Source of the DNA: CAYZRY01 sp964481005
Lineage (GTDB): Bacteria > Bacillota_I > Bacilli_A > RF39 > UBA660
Assembly (NCBI GenBank): GCA_964481005.1
Contig: CAYZRY010000001.1
Span: 1 to 64,000, forward strand
Length of the DNA stretch: 64,000 bases
Reading direction: 5' to 3'
Part shown: in pieces, positions 42,984 through 51,775 of the stretch
Position numbering within the stretch: position 1 is the stretch's first letter
Layout of the letters: every line of letters starts with the position of its first letter
The notes under the pieces: generated by a model
Database searches by the model: none
What the model was told of the DNA's origin: nothing
Seen by the model: the letters and a program-made list of their open reading frames with translations, nothing else
Program-made: the position numbers and the translations under genes

Positions 42984-43919
42984 ATGGAAAAAATTAAAGT
43001 AGTATTTATGGGAACACCTGAGTTTGCTACTAGACCCCTTGAAGTTTTAATCAATAATTATGATGTTGTCGCAGTTGTAACACAGCCTGATAAAGCAGGT
43101 AATCGTGGGAAAGTAATATATTCACCGGTTAAACAGTTAGCACTAGATAAAGCTATTAAAGTTCTCCAGCCAGAGAAAATTAGAAGTAATTATCAAGCAG
43201 TACTTGATACAAATGCTGATGTTATTGTGACCTGTGCATACGGACAAATTATTCCAAAAGAGATATTAGATGCACCAAAATATGGATGTATCAATATTCA
43301 TGCGTCACTCCTTCCAAAGTTGCGTGGTGGGGCACCGATTCATCGAAGTATTATAAATGGTGAAGAAAAAACTGGTGTGACAATCATGTACATGGATGAA
43401 AAGATGGACGAAGGTGACATGATTTGTGCTAAAGAAGTAGTTATTACTGATAGTGATACCGTAGGTACTATTCATGACAAATTAAGTGAAGTCGGAGCAG
43501 CTCTAATAAAAGAGACTCTTCCTAAAATTATCGCTGGAACAAATGAAAGACATGGTCAAGATCATAGCCAGGCAACCTATGCTTACAACCTAAAAAAAGA
43601 AGATGAACTAGTCGATTTTAATAAACCAGCTCGTCAGGTATTTAATCAAATTAGGGGACTAAATCCCTTTCCTGGAGCATATGCTATTTTAGATGGAAAA
43701 GTTATCAAGTTTTATGAGTTAGAACTAAGTGATAGAGCGTCTTCAACCACTGGCATAATCACGGATATCGAGGATGATAAAATGTTTGTCTCGTGCCTAG
43801 ACTATGATATAATTATTAAAGAAATAAAATATGAGGGGAGTCGCAAGATGACAGTCAAAGAATTCTTTAACGGTCGTTCCAAAGCCGACTTTATTGGTAA
43901 AGTATTTAATGGAAAATAA
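42984..43919 (+). CDS. fmt: Methionyl-tRNA formyltransferase
   Basis: 311 residues; formylates initiator Met-tRNA using 10-formyl-tetrahydrofolate. The N-terminal formyltransferase fold starts VVFMGTPEFATRPLEVL, and the catalytic N/H/D set is in INIHASLLPKLRGGAP (about residues 106-121) plus the downstream Asp of the MDEGD segment. The C-terminal OB-like tRNA-binding domain covers about 205-311. ATG 42984 follows AGGTGAT; GTG 42975 overlaps that site. The usual partner def is not adjacent. It overlaps the next gene by 11 bases. Confidence 0.95.
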   Translation: MEKIKVVFMGTPEFATRPLEVLINNYDVVAVVTQPDKAGNRGKVIYSPVKQLALDKAIKVLQPEKIRSNYQAVLDTNADVIVTCAYGQIIPKEILDAPKYGCINIHASLLPKLRGGAPIHRSIINGEEKTGVTIMYMDEKMDEGDMICAKEVVITDSDTVGTIHDKLSEVGAALIKETLPKIIAGTNERHGQDHSQATYAYNLKKEDELVDFNKPARQVFNQIRGLNPFPGAYAILDGKVIKFYELELSDRASSTTGIITDIEDDKMFVSCLDYDIIIKEIKYEGSRKMTVKEFFNGRSKADFIGKVFNGK

Positions 43920-44601
43920 AATTGAAACATTAAAAGAAAGATTCACTGGCGATAAATTTAAATTAATATTTAATGTCGTTTTTTATGCACTGATGTTTAT
44001 TCTTTTGTTTATGACACTTACATCAAGACAAAAAGCGACCAATGTTAAACCACAAAACAAACCAGATTACGAAGAGGTAACACTCGAAGGATTTGAAACT
44101 ATCGATAAAAAGAATTTTGAATACAGTTATTCACTAGTTGTTGATGATTCGACCTATGTATATAGTGGTAAGAAAAATAGTAACAAAGATATCTTTGCCG
44201 TTACTAATAAGGGACAAATTCAGAATTATTTTACTATTGATGATGTTGCCCTAATTCAAAATGGTGACAAATGGGAATTAGCTGAATACCCAATTATGTA
44301 CTTTAATTATTTCAATACTGATCTAATTGAAAAAATAATTAATGCTAGTTTATTTTCTAAAAGTAAAAACCGCTATGAAATTACAACTAGTGCCATGCTA
44401 AGTATTTTTGATCCAGCCATTAGACTTGATAACAAATCTATAAATACAATTAATCTTGTTTATACCAATAAGACAATAAGTAGTATTGAAATGGATATTA
44501 GTGAACTAGCTAAACACTATGATAGCAATGTAACAAGTGCTAAATTAAGCTTAAATTACTTAAAATTTGGTGAAGTAGAGCCAATAAATATCGAAAAATA
44601 A
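43909..44601 (+). CDS. Membrane-anchored hypothetical protein
   Basis: 230 residues, not recognised. Cytoplasmic stretch 1-20, one transmembrane helix at about 21-41 (FNVVFYALMFILLFMTL), then an extracytoplasmic domain of about 185 residues, beta-rich, with many Asn, Thr and Tyr and no Cys. The ATG at 43909 lies inside the fmt coding end, so the two are coupled; no strong ribosome site precedes it. It ends the transcript before the tRNA cluster. Function unknown. Confidence 0.68.
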   Translation: MENKIETLKERFTGDKFKLIFNVVFYALMFILLFMTLTSRQKATNVKPQNKPDYEEVTLEGFETIDKKNFEYSYSLVVDDSTYVYSGKKNSNKDIFAVTNKGQIQNYFTIDDVALIQNGDKWELAEYPIMYFNYFNTDLIEKIINASLFSKSKNRYEITTSAMLSIFDPAIRLDNKSINTINLVYTNKTISSIEMDISELAKHYDSNVTSAKLSLNYLKFGEVEPINIEK

Positions 44602-44683
44602 CTATTGAATTATTAAAATAGCTAAAAAGGCTTGCAATTTCAGTCATTTTATTATAAGATTTAGTAGTATTATTTTTCAGTAT

Positions 44684-44760
<77 letters not shown>

Positions 44761-44776
44761 TATTGAAGTAATCAGT

Positions 44777-44803
44777 TCAAACCTTCGTGTTTGACTTTTT
44801 TTT
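44777..44803 (+). terminator. Terminator after tRNA-Ile
   Basis: Stem TCAAAC/GTTTGA, short loop containing TTCG, then an eight-T run. Confidence 0.78.
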
Positions 44804-44861
44804 GAAAAGTAATGAGAGCAGTAATTTTAAGCTCTAAATTATCAAATTATATATTTTTGAC

Positions 44862-44890
44862 TTGCAATTACTGGTTAATTATTATATAAT
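44862..44890 (+). promoter_or_regulatory. Promoter of the tRNA-Asn-Glu unit
   Basis: -35 TTGCAA (44862-44867), 17-base spacer, -10 TATAAT (44885-44890); the tRNA begins eight bases later. Confidence 0.8.
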
Positions 44891-44898
44891 TTCTTTGT

Positions 44899-44975
44899 GC
44901 CTCAATAGCTCAGTTGGTTAGAGCACTTGACTGTTAATCAAGGGGTCCTAGGTTCAAGTCCTAGTTGAGGCGCCA
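44899..44975 (+). tRNA. tRNA-Asn(GTT)
   Basis: 77-nt cloverleaf. Acceptor GCCTCAA/TTGAGGC, discriminator G, anticodon stem CTTGA/TCAAG enclosing CTGTTAA (anticodon GTT), T-loop TTCAAGT, CCA encoded. Co-transcribed with tRNA-Glu, eight bases apart. Confidence 0.97.
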
Positions 44976-44983
44976 TTATAAGT

Positions 44984-45060
44984 GGCCAGTTGGTGAAGTG
45001 GCTTAACACACCGCCCTTTCACGGCGGCATTCACGGATTCGAATTCCGTACTGGTCACCA
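44984..45060 (+). tRNA. tRNA-Glu(TTC)
   Basis: 77-nt cloverleaf. Acceptor GGCCAGT/ACTGGTC (one G-T pair), anticodon stem CCGCC/GGCGG enclosing CTTTCAC (anticodon TTC), T-loop TTCGAAT, CCA encoded. Confidence 0.97.
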
Positions 45061-45070
45061 AATTAAAAAT

Positions 45071-45092
45071 AGCTCTGCGAAGAGTTTTTTTT
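45071..45092 (+). terminator. Terminator of the tRNA-Asn-Glu unit
   Basis: Short stem CTCT/AGAG extended by A-T and G-T pairs, GCGA tetraloop, eight-T run. Confidence 0.78.
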
Positions 45093-45104
45093 GTGCTTAA
45101 AATA

Positions 45105-45113
45105 TGCTATAAT
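45105..45113 (+). promoter_or_regulatory. Extended -10 promoter of lspA-rluD
   Basis: TGCTATAAT, 28 bases before the lspA ATG and 12 bases past the previous terminator's T-run. Confidence 0.65.
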
Positions 45114-45141
45114 TTAGCTACTGGAAAGAAGGAACTATATT

Positions 45142-45612
45142 ATGAAATATACTAAAAATAGAATATATATAATGGGATTTATCCTGCTTATTATTGATCA
45201 AATAAGTAAGTTAATTGCTCTTAAGTTTTTTAAAAATGAAATAGTTATCATAAATAATTTTTTAAGTTTAGATTTATCGAAGAATAGTGGGGCAGCTTTT
45301 GGTATTTTAGCTGATAAGCGTTTCTTTTTACTAATGATTACGGCAGCTATATTAATTGTCATATCTAGATTAATTAGAGATGAAGTATCGGTCGATCGTT
45401 TATCATTTTGGTCTTACGCTTTGCTTGTCGGAGGAATTCTAGGAAACTTTGTCGATCGTTTGATAAATGGTTATGTCGTTGACTTTGTCAGTTTCAAATT
45501 ATTTGGTAATCAAATGCCTATCTTTAATTTAGCTGATACATTTATTGTGTTTGGGGCTATGTTAATATTATGGGAATTTTATAAGGAGTATCATGAAAAT
45601 AGAAGTAAATAA
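45142..45612 (+). CDS. lspA: Lipoprotein signal peptidase II
   Basis: 156-residue aspartyl membrane peptidase that cuts lipoprotein signal peptides after lipidation. Four transmembrane helices. The catalytic Asp pair is expected in GNFVDRLINGYVVDF (the first, near residue 114) and FNLADTFI (the second, near 132); the conserved LSKNSGAAFG segment is present (about 50-59). The ribosome site is GAAGGA. It would process the lipoprotein encoded at 33694. It overlaps rluD by 20 bases, a pairing (lspA followed by an RluD-type gene) conserved in Firmicutes. Confidence 0.95.
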   Translation: MKYTKNRIYIMGFILLIIDQISKLIALKFFKNEIVIINNFLSLDLSKNSGAAFGILADKRFFLLMITAAILIVISRLIRDEVSVDRLSFWSYALLVGGILGNFVDRLINGYVVDFVSFKLFGNQMPIFNLADTFIVFGAMLILWEFYKEYHENRSK

Positions 45613-46462
45613 AACAGGTGAGCGAATCGATACATTTCTTGCCGAAGAGTTATCGGTCAGTAGAACTAAAATTCAAAATATGATTGATGAAATTAAAGTT
45701 AATGATCAAACTATTACAAAAAATTATCGTCTTGCCGAAGGTGATGTTATAACAATGCCTGAGTTAGTTCCTGAATCAAATGAGATAGTTGCCGAAGATA
45801 TACCACTTGATATTGTCTATGAAGATGAAGATTTGATGGTAATAAACAAAGCTAGTGGCATGGTTGTTCATCCAGCCCCAGGTAACATGAGTGGAACTTT
45901 GGTCAACGCGCTTTTGGCAATGGGTGATATGCCTGGAGATGAAGATCGCCCAGGGATAGTTCATCGCCTCGATAAAGATACCAGTGGTTTGATGATTGTC
46001 GCTAAAAGTGAATTTGCTTACCAAAAACTAATTGAAATGATGGCTAAAAAGAAAGTTGTTCGCAAATACCTTGCTTTGGTCGATGGCATTATTCCGCATG
46101 AGACCGGAACGGTCGATGCTCCGATTGGAAGAGATGAAGCTAATCGCCAAAAGATGGCTGTTACCGCAACTAACAGTAAAGAAGCAGTGACACACTTTAG
46201 AGTTTTAGAGCGTTTTCCTAATAACACTTTGCTTGAATGCACACTTGAAACAGGACGAACCCATCAAATAAGAGTTCACATGGCCTATATCGATTTTCCA
46301 ATAACTAACGATATTTTATACGGTAAAAATATTATCGATAAAGATTTTGGTCAAATGCTACATTCATACTATATAGCATTTAAACATCCACGTAGCAAGG
46401 AACAGTTAAGCTTTGAAGTTAAGGTGCCACAAGACTTTGAAAAAATATGTAATAATCTATAA
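45593..46462 (+). CDS. rluD: RluD-family pseudouridine synthase
   Basis: 289 residues. An N-terminal S4 RNA-binding domain (about 10-60) is followed by the RluA/RluD catalytic domain with HRLDKDTSG at 124-132; D127 is the catalytic nucleophile. The NKASGMVVHPAPGN and RTHQIRVHMAY motifs are also present. It converts uridines in 23S rRNA to pseudouridine; the exact sites (RluD-type in helix 69 is likely) are not readable from sequence. The ATG is within lspA, with AAGGAG upstream, and the overlap suggests coupled translation. Confidence 0.93.
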   Translation: MKIEVNKTGERIDTFLAEELSVSRTKIQNMIDEIKVNDQTITKNYRLAEGDVITMPELVPESNEIVAEDIPLDIVYEDEDLMVINKASGMVVHPAPGNMSGTLVNALLAMGDMPGDEDRPGIVHRLDKDTSGLMIVAKSEFAYQKLIEMMAKKKVVRKYLALVDGIIPHETGTVDAPIGRDEANRQKMAVTATNSKEAVTHFRVLERFPNNTLLECTLETGRTHQIRVHMAYIDFPITNDILYGKNIIDKDFGQMLHSYYIAFKHPRSKEQLSFEVKVPQDFEKICNNL

Positions 46463-46520
46463 ATTTATTTATTTTAATAGTTAAATAATATATACTTTTA
46501 TTAGTAGGAAGGAGAGAAAT

Positions 46521-47666
46521 ATGGAACATACAATAGATGAGAAAAACGAAATAATTATGAAGATGCTTCATTATTTTATCGTTGAGAAAAATTACAACCC
46601 AATTATTCTTCAGGGAGCAGAAAATGAGATTTGGCTTGAGAATCTTGAAAGTGATGATTACAAGATAGTTAGAATAGTTTCAAATCGCATTATCAATGAA
46701 GAACAATTCTCTTATGACCTATTTAAAACAAAGAGAGTAGTATCTAAGATTAAAAAGAAAACCTTTACTTTAAAAATGCCAGTTCTAAGTATCTTTACTG
46801 ATTTAGATAAAAAAGTTAGTGTCCCTGAGCAAAAGAATATATCTTTTGTTACATTGGAAAAAGATGGAGATGTGGCAACTAATTTAGTCTTAAATGAAAA
46901 GTTTCCCGATATGAAAAAGAAACTTAAATTTACTGAAGAGGGGATGCAATTATTTATGAAGATTACTGCCGATATAAATCGTAAGAATAAAAATGATGCT
47001 GATCGCGTCAATAATGTTTTTAAAGAAAAACCAGCAATTGTTACAAAAATAATTATGACTATCAACATTGCTTTGTTTATTCTTTTTGCCGTATCTAGTT
47101 ATGATATGGTATCTAGTATGGGAGTTAACAGTTTAGCTGTTATTAATGGTAAAGAGTATTACCGATTATTTACATCGATGTTTGCTCATGTCAATTTAGT
47201 TCATTTGATTGTCAATATGTATTCACTACATATAATTGGTACACAGATTGAAAGTTACATGGGTAAAACTAGATATATTGTCATATATCTCTTTAGTGGC
47301 TTTTTAGGAAGTTTGTTATCAATTGCCCTAAACGATACTAATGTTATTAGTGCTGGAGCTAGTGGTGCACTATTTGGACTAATGGGATCACTGTTATATT
47401 TTGGTTATCATTACCGTGTTTATTTAAGTGGCGCACTAAAGAGTCAAATTATTCCGCTTATCGTCGTTAACTTAATGTTTGGATTCATGGTCCCAGGTAT
47501 AGATAACTTTGCTCATATCGGTGGATTAATTGGTGGGATTACCGCGACAATGGCCGTCGGAGTTAAGTATAAAAGCAGTACTATAGAAAAGATAAATGGC
47601 TTTATAATATCATTCATTTTAAGTGCTTTCTTCATCTATTTAGCAGCGATGAAGGTAAGTAGTTAA
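46521..47666 (+). CDS. Rhomboid family intramembrane serine protease
   Basis: 381 residues. The cytoplasmic N-terminal domain of about 170 residues resembles that of B. subtilis GluP/YqgP, but the C-terminal TPR is missing. The rhomboid core follows: HVNLVHLIVNMYSL in loop 2, the catalytic GASG with S281, and H332 in NFAHIGG. About seven transmembrane helices. It cleaves membrane proteins within the bilayer; substrates unknown, though GluP cleaves the magnesium transporter MgtE. GGAAGGAG lies before the ATG. Confidence 0.91.
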   Translation: MEHTIDEKNEIIMKMLHYFIVEKNYNPIILQGAENEIWLENLESDDYKIVRIVSNRIINEEQFSYDLFKTKRVVSKIKKKTFTLKMPVLSIFTDLDKKVSVPEQKNISFVTLEKDGDVATNLVLNEKFPDMKKKLKFTEEGMQLFMKITADINRKNKNDADRVNNVFKEKPAIVTKIIMTINIALFILFAVSSYDMVSSMGVNSLAVINGKEYYRLFTSMFAHVNLVHLIVNMYSLHIIGTQIESYMGKTRYIVIYLFSGFLGSLLSIALNDTNVISAGASGALFGLMGSLLYFGYHYRVYLSGALKSQIIPLIVVNLMFGFMVPGIDNFAHIGGLIGGITATMAVGVKYKSSTIEKINGFIISFILSAFFIYLAAMKVSS

Positions 47667-47720
47667 TTCTTGATTATAAATATAATAAGTGTTAAAATTG
47701 ACCTAAGGTAGGTGATTGAT

Positions 47721-47969
47721 GTGATTGACGCAACCAGTGTATATAATGTTGATGAATTTGAAAGAGAGCGAATCAAGAATGTTCTTGAGGAAGTTTTTTA
47801 CATTCTCGAAGAACGCGGTTATAATCCGATGAATCAGCTGATAGGTTATCTCACAAGTGGAGATCCTGGCTATATTTCATCACATCGCGATGCCCGTAAA
47901 AAGATTACTTCGATTGAAAGAACTAAGATTCTTGAAGTTATGCTCCTAGAGTGTGCAAGAAAGAAATAA
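47721..47969 (+). CDS. ireB: IreB family regulatory protein (DUF965)
   Basis: 82 residues. The family core is clear: FERERIKNVLEEVFYILEERGYNPMNQLIGYLTSGDPGYISSHRDARKKI in the middle, split here for description, with the NQLIGYLxSGDPxYI signature at about 36-50. IreB is a small phosphoprotein substrate of the PASTA kinase IreK/PrkC in enterococci, linked to cell-wall stress. The start is GTG 47721 because AGGTGAT lies just upstream and overlaps the alternative GTG 47712. The stop TAA shares its last base with the ruvX ATG. The kinase gene is not in the window. Confidence 0.91.
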   Translation: MIDATSVYNVDEFERERIKNVLEEVFYILEERGYNPMNQLIGYLTSGDPGYISSHRDARKKITSIERTKILEVMLLECARKK

Positions 47970-48379
47970 TGAAGTATTTAGGATTAGATTTAGGAAGTAA
48001 AACCTTGGGTATTGCAACTTCCGATGCTTTAGGAATGATTGCAAGTAGCAATGGAACTTTAAGACACGATGGCAACTACGATAAGTTAATTGATGAAATT
48101 GCTATCATAGTCAAAGAAAAGAAAATTGATGAAATAGTCTTGGGTTTACCTAAGAATATGGATGGAAGTCTAGGAGAAAAGGCTCTTTTATCTCAGGACT
48201 TTGCTAAAAAAATAGAAGATAGATTATCGCTTAAAGTACACCTTATCGATGAACGTTTATCGACAAGAGAAGCTCAGCGCATGTTAATTGCAGGTGATGC
48301 TTCCAGAGCTAAACGTAAACAGGTAATCGACGGAGTGGCTGCGACGATAATATTACAGTCATATTTAGATAGAAAATAA
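47969..48379 (+). CDS. ruvX: Holliday junction resolvase-like RuvX/YqgF
   Basis: 136-residue RNase H-fold nuclease. The first catalytic Asp is in YLGLDLGSKTLGIA (residues 3-16), the family strand VLGLPKNMDGSLG near the middle, and the DERLSTREA motif (about 95-103) and DGVAATIIL near the end. It is thought to process 16S rRNA 5' ends and/or resolve recombination intermediates. ATG 47969 overlaps the ireB stop; the order ireB-ruvX-DUF1292 is conserved in Firmicutes. The ribosome site is weak, so coupling is likely. Confidence 0.94.
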   Translation: MKYLGLDLGSKTLGIATSDALGMIASSNGTLRHDGNYDKLIDEIAIIVKEKKIDEIVLGLPKNMDGSLGEKALLSQDFAKKIEDRLSLKVHLIDERLSTREAQRMLIAGDASRAKRKQVIDGVAATIILQSYLDRK

Positions 48380-48388
48380 GGAGAAAAT

Positions 48389-48694
48389 ATGGAAAACAAC
48401 ACATTTAAAGTAATTAATGAAGATGGTAGAGAAATAGTCTGTGACATTTTATTTACTTTCGACTCAGAAGAAACTAATAAGAGTTATATGGTATATACGG
48501 ATAATAGTAAGGATGAGCAGGGGAATATCCAAGTTTTTGCTTCGACTTATGACCCAGCCCAAGATCCTACTAAGGGTGTAACTAGATTAGAGCCAATTGA
48601 ATCTGAAAGAGAATGGAAGATAATTGATTCAATTCTTGGAGCACTTCAAGAAAAAATTAGAGAAACAGTAAGCGCAGCTGGAGAAACTGAGTAG
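48389..48694 (+). CDS. DUF1292 family protein (YrzB-like)
   Basis: 101 residues. Small acidic protein with the DUF1292 pattern: FTFDSEETNKSYMVYTD, then QVFASTYDPAQD and a C-terminal helix with EREWKIIDSILGAL. Found in Firmicutes directly downstream of ruvX; function unknown. Ribosome site AAGGAG. Cytoplasmic. Confidence 0.88.
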   Translation: MENNTFKVINEDGREIVCDILFTFDSEETNKSYMVYTDNSKDEQGNIQVFASTYDPAQDPTKGVTRLEPIESEREWKIIDSILGALQEKIRETVSAAGETE

Positions 48695-48701
48695 TATTTA
48701 T

Positions 48702-49781
48702 ATGAAACTATTACGCAATGTCATCATTGTTTTTTTCTTTGTGATGCTAGCAGCCGTCTTGGTGCTCGGCATTTTTTGGCGTTATAATGTTTCAGCCGTA
48801 GATAAAAAGAATGATAGTATAATAAAAGTCGTTATTCCAAGTGGAAGTACCAGTAAATCAGTAGCTAAAATACTAAAAGAAAAGAAACTAGTTAAAAGTG
48901 ATCAGTTTGTCTATGTTTATTTAAGACTTATGAAGATAAACGATATCAAAGCTAGTACTTATGAACTTCGTCAAAATATGTCACTTGAAGACTTGATAGA
49001 AGAACTTCGTAAAGGTAATTCATACAACAAAGATCAAATAGAGATAACCTTTAAAGAAGGTTTAAACATCAAACAAGTTGCTGATATCATTGCCTCACAT
49101 ACTAATAATACTACTGACGATGTATACAACTTACTAAAGAATCAAGAATATCTAGAAAGTCTAATTGCTAAGTATTGGTTCATTGGTGAAGATATAAAAA
49201 ATCCTTATATTTTCTATTCGTTAGAGGGTTATCTTTATCCTAATACTTATTTCTTTAAAAATGCTGAGGTAACAGTCGAAGATATATTTAAAGAAATGCT
49301 TGGGGCTATGGAGAAAACATTAAACAAATATAAAACTGTTTTAAATGAAGATCCTAAATTAGTTCATCGCACACTTACACTTGCATCAATAGTCGAGTTA
49401 GAGGGTGTTCGTCAAACTGATAGACAGTTAATCGCTGGGGTTTTTGAAAATAGATTAACTAAGAAAATGTCTCTTGGTAGTGATGTCACTACTTACTATG
49501 GAGCTCGCTTAGAAATGTCAGAGCGCGATCTAACTATTCATGAAATAAACGGTGTTAACATGTATAACACTAGACCAGCTTCGATGGCTGGAAAATTGCC
49601 AGTTGGACCTGTTGCTAATCCTTCGCTTTCGGCAATCGATGCAACTCTAAATCCAACGACAAGTGATTATTTATACTTTGTAGCAGATAAATACAGACGA
49701 GTATTCTTCACTAAAACATATGAAGAACATCTAGCTAAAGTAGCCGATATCAAGGCTAAAGGAGAATGGATACAATGGTAG
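48702..49781 (+). CDS. mltG: Endolytic murein transglycosylase MltG
   Basis: 359 residues. An N-terminal transmembrane anchor (residues 5-27) precedes an extracytoplasmic LysM-like segment and the YceG catalytic domain. The catalytic Glu is E232 in ASIVELEG, where the usual motif is ASIVExE. The YNTRPASMAGKLPVGPVANPSLSAI signature is present near the C-terminus (key residues YNT...P.GPI/V.NP). It cleaves nascent glycan strands and sets their length, so a cell wall is present. Its end overlaps the trmR start by seven bases. Confidence 0.94.
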   Translation: MKLLRNVIIVFFFVMLAAVLVLGIFWRYNVSAVDKKNDSIIKVVIPSGSTSKSVAKILKEKKLVKSDQFVYVYLRLMKINDIKASTYELRQNMSLEDLIEELRKGNSYNKDQIEITFKEGLNIKQVADIIASHTNNTTDDVYNLLKNQEYLESLIAKYWFIGEDIKNPYIFYSLEGYLYPNTYFFKNAEVTVEDIFKEMLGAMEKTLNKYKTVLNEDPKLVHRTLTLASIVELEGVRQTDRQLIAGVFENRLTKKMSLGSDVTTYYGARLEMSERDLTIHEINGVNMYNTRPASMAGKLPVGPVANPSLSAIDATLNPTTSDYLYFVADKYRRVFFTKTYEEHLAKVADIKAKGEWIQW

Positions 49782-50377
49782 AACAAAGTTATTCAATGAT
49801 TAAAGAACTTAAAAACTATGCTCGAGAAGAAAATGTTCCAATCATGAACGATGATGGAATAAATTATTTGACTAACTTTGTCATCAAGCATAAAGTGCAA
49901 AATGTCCTAGAAGTGGGAACCGCTATTGGTTATTCAGCCATCATGATGGCTCTGGCTAATCCGAGCCTTAAGATTGTCAGTATCGAAAGAGATGAACATC
50001 GCTATTTAGAAGCAGTTAAAAATATTAAAAAATTTGACTTGGAAGAGAGAATAACACTAGTCTTTAGCGATGCCTTAACAACTGGTATAAAAGATAAATT
50101 TGATTTAATTTTTATCGATGCAGCCAAAGGACAAAACAAGAATATCTTCAACTATTTTGAAAACAATCTTGAAAATGATGGATATATCATTACCGATAAC
50201 ATGAATTTTCACGGTTATGTCGATATGCCAGAAGAAGATATTGAAAACAAAAACCTACGTTCACTAGTTACTAAAATAAAAGCTTATCGAACTTTTTTAG
50301 AAGAACACGAAAACTTTTCAACTGATTTTGTTGAAGTAGGTGACGGTCTAGCTGTCAGTACTAAGAAAGAGGTATAA
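49775..50377 (+). CDS. trmR: tRNA 5-hydroxyuridine methyltransferase TrmR (YrrM-like)
   Basis: 200-residue class I O-methyltransferase. SAM motif NVLEVGTAIGYSAIMMA at about 46-62, acidic motif VSIERDE at about 72-78, and FIDAAKG with the metal-binding Asp near 125; TDNMNFHG follows. It methylates 5-hydroxyuridine at tRNA position 34 to 5-methoxyuridine, as shown for YrrM. ATG 49775 has GGAG ten bases upstream; ATG 49766 is too close to it. Two U32 genes that supply the hydroxyuridine follow, separated by a deacetylase gene. Confidence 0.86.
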   Translation: MVEQSYSMIKELKNYAREENVPIMNDDGINYLTNFVIKHKVQNVLEVGTAIGYSAIMMALANPSLKIVSIERDEHRYLEAVKNIKKFDLEERITLVFSDALTTGIKDKFDLIFIDAAKGQNKNIFNYFENNLENDGYIITDNMNFHGYVDMPEEDIENKNLRSLVTKIKAYRTFLEEHENFSTDFVEVGDGLAVSTKKEV

Positions 50378-50378
50378 G

Positions 50379-51719
50379 ATGGATACAAAAAAGAAAATAC
50401 TATTAGTTAGTTTATTATTAATTATCGCTGTAGTCATCTTTTTTGTTTTTTTCTTTTCAGGAAGAAATTACAAAATAAAAAATGTTAGTACCTATACTGA
50501 TAATTACAACATGACTATCTTTGCGCCAAATAAATTACCTAAATCGATCAGTAAAAAAGTTAAAGAAATGGTCTCTAAAGAAAAGAGAGATTTTTTTAGC
50601 GAGTTAAAAGATAAAAAAGATGATTTTCAATATGAATTACTGATTAACTATGAAACTAAAATACATGGTAAATATCACTTTGTAACATTTAATGTCTATA
50701 AATATGTAGGACAAAATCATGCTGATGAATATTACTATACATACTACTATGACGATGATAAGGGCGAAGAGCTTGAAGCTGATTATTTCTTTAAAGAAGA
50801 CTATTTGGAAGATTTATCTAGATTATCTAAGATATATCTTAGAAATGAATTTAAAAAAGAAGGATCCGAAGTTTATGAAGAATTCTTAAATGATGGAACT
50901 AGTGAGAAAATAGAAAACTTTCAGCATTTCTATTTTGATGAAAATGGTTTGAACATCATGTTTCCACCATATCAAGTAGCACCTTGGTCAGTTGGTAGTT
51001 CTGCTATTACCATCAGTAAAGAAGATATTCGAACATTTATAAGAAGTGACTTATACAAATTTAAAGAAGAAGATAACAGTGTTACTATCCCAAGAGTTCG
51101 TGATTTAAGTGCTTTTGCTGGTAAAAAAATGATTGCTATTACTTTTGATGATGGACCATCGAGAGATAGTTTAGACTTGCTTAACTATGCTAAAACTTCG
51201 GATGCTAGGTATACTTTCTTTTTACTAGGAGCCAGAGTAGCAGAGCATAGTAATGTATTAAAAAGACAGTATAGCGAAGGTCATCAAATATGTGGGCATT
51301 CTTATACTCATCGAAATTTTTTAAGATTATCACTTGATAATGTTAAAGATGAAATAGATAGAACTGGATATGCTGTCAAAAGAGAAATTGGTTTAATGCC
51401 AAACTGTTATAGACCTCCTTATGGATCAACTAACAATGATATTCGTCAAAAGACAGGTCTACATGAAATTATATGGAACGTCGATACGCTCGATTGGAAG
51501 CATCGCAATGAAGATGCAGTCTACAAAAACATCATAGCTGGTGCTGGAGACGGGAACATCATTTTATTACATGATATATATCCAACATCAGTAAGAGCAG
51601 CTATTAGGGCATCTAAATATCTAATTGATAATGGTTATGCCTTGCTAACAATAGATGAACTAGCTAGAGCTAAAGGAATAGAACTAAATAGTAATCAAAA
51701 ATATTTTCAAATAAGATAG
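50379..51719 (+). CDS. PdaC-like peptidoglycan deacetylase (DUF4163/DUF3298 plus NodB domain)
   Basis: 446 residues. One transmembrane anchor (about 6-26) is followed by an RsiV/PdaC-like domain: a DUF4163 part (about 35-150) and DUF3298 with FHFYFDENGLNIMFPPYQVAPWS-type residues near 183-205. The NodB catalytic domain follows: TFDDGPS (about 251-257), the metal-binding HSYTH (about 303-307), RPPYGST (about 343-349) and LLHDIYP. It would deacetylate cell-wall sugars, giving lysozyme resistance. It starts one base after trmR, inserted into an otherwise conserved tRNA-modification cluster. Confidence 0.88.
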   Translation: MDTKKKILLVSLLLIIAVVIFFVFFFSGRNYKIKNVSTYTDNYNMTIFAPNKLPKSISKKVKEMVSKEKRDFFSELKDKKDDFQYELLINYETKIHGKYHFVTFNVYKYVGQNHADEYYYTYYYDDDKGEELEADYFFKEDYLEDLSRLSKIYLRNEFKKEGSEVYEEFLNDGTSEKIENFQHFYFDENGLNIMFPPYQVAPWSVGSSAITISKEDIRTFIRSDLYKFKEEDNSVTIPRVRDLSAFAGKKMIAITFDDGPSRDSLDLLNYAKTSDARYTFFLLGARVAEHSNVLKRQYSEGHQICGHSYTHRNFLRLSLDNVKDEIDRTGYAVKREIGLMPNCYRPPYGSTNNDIRQKTGLHEIIWNVDTLDWKHRNEDAVYKNIIAGAGDGNIILLHDIYPTSVRAAIRASKYLIDNGYALLTIDELARAKGIELNSNQKYFQIR

Positions 51720-51738
51720 ACTATGTCTATTTTATTTA
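51710..51738 (+). terminator. Terminator after the deacetylase gene
   Basis: Twelve-base stem AATAAGATAGAC/GTCTATTTTATT (one G-T pair), TAT loop, spanning the stop codon. Confidence 0.75.
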
Positions 51739-51775
51739 TTGTAGTAAATAAGATATAATGTAAGAAGAGGTGGAC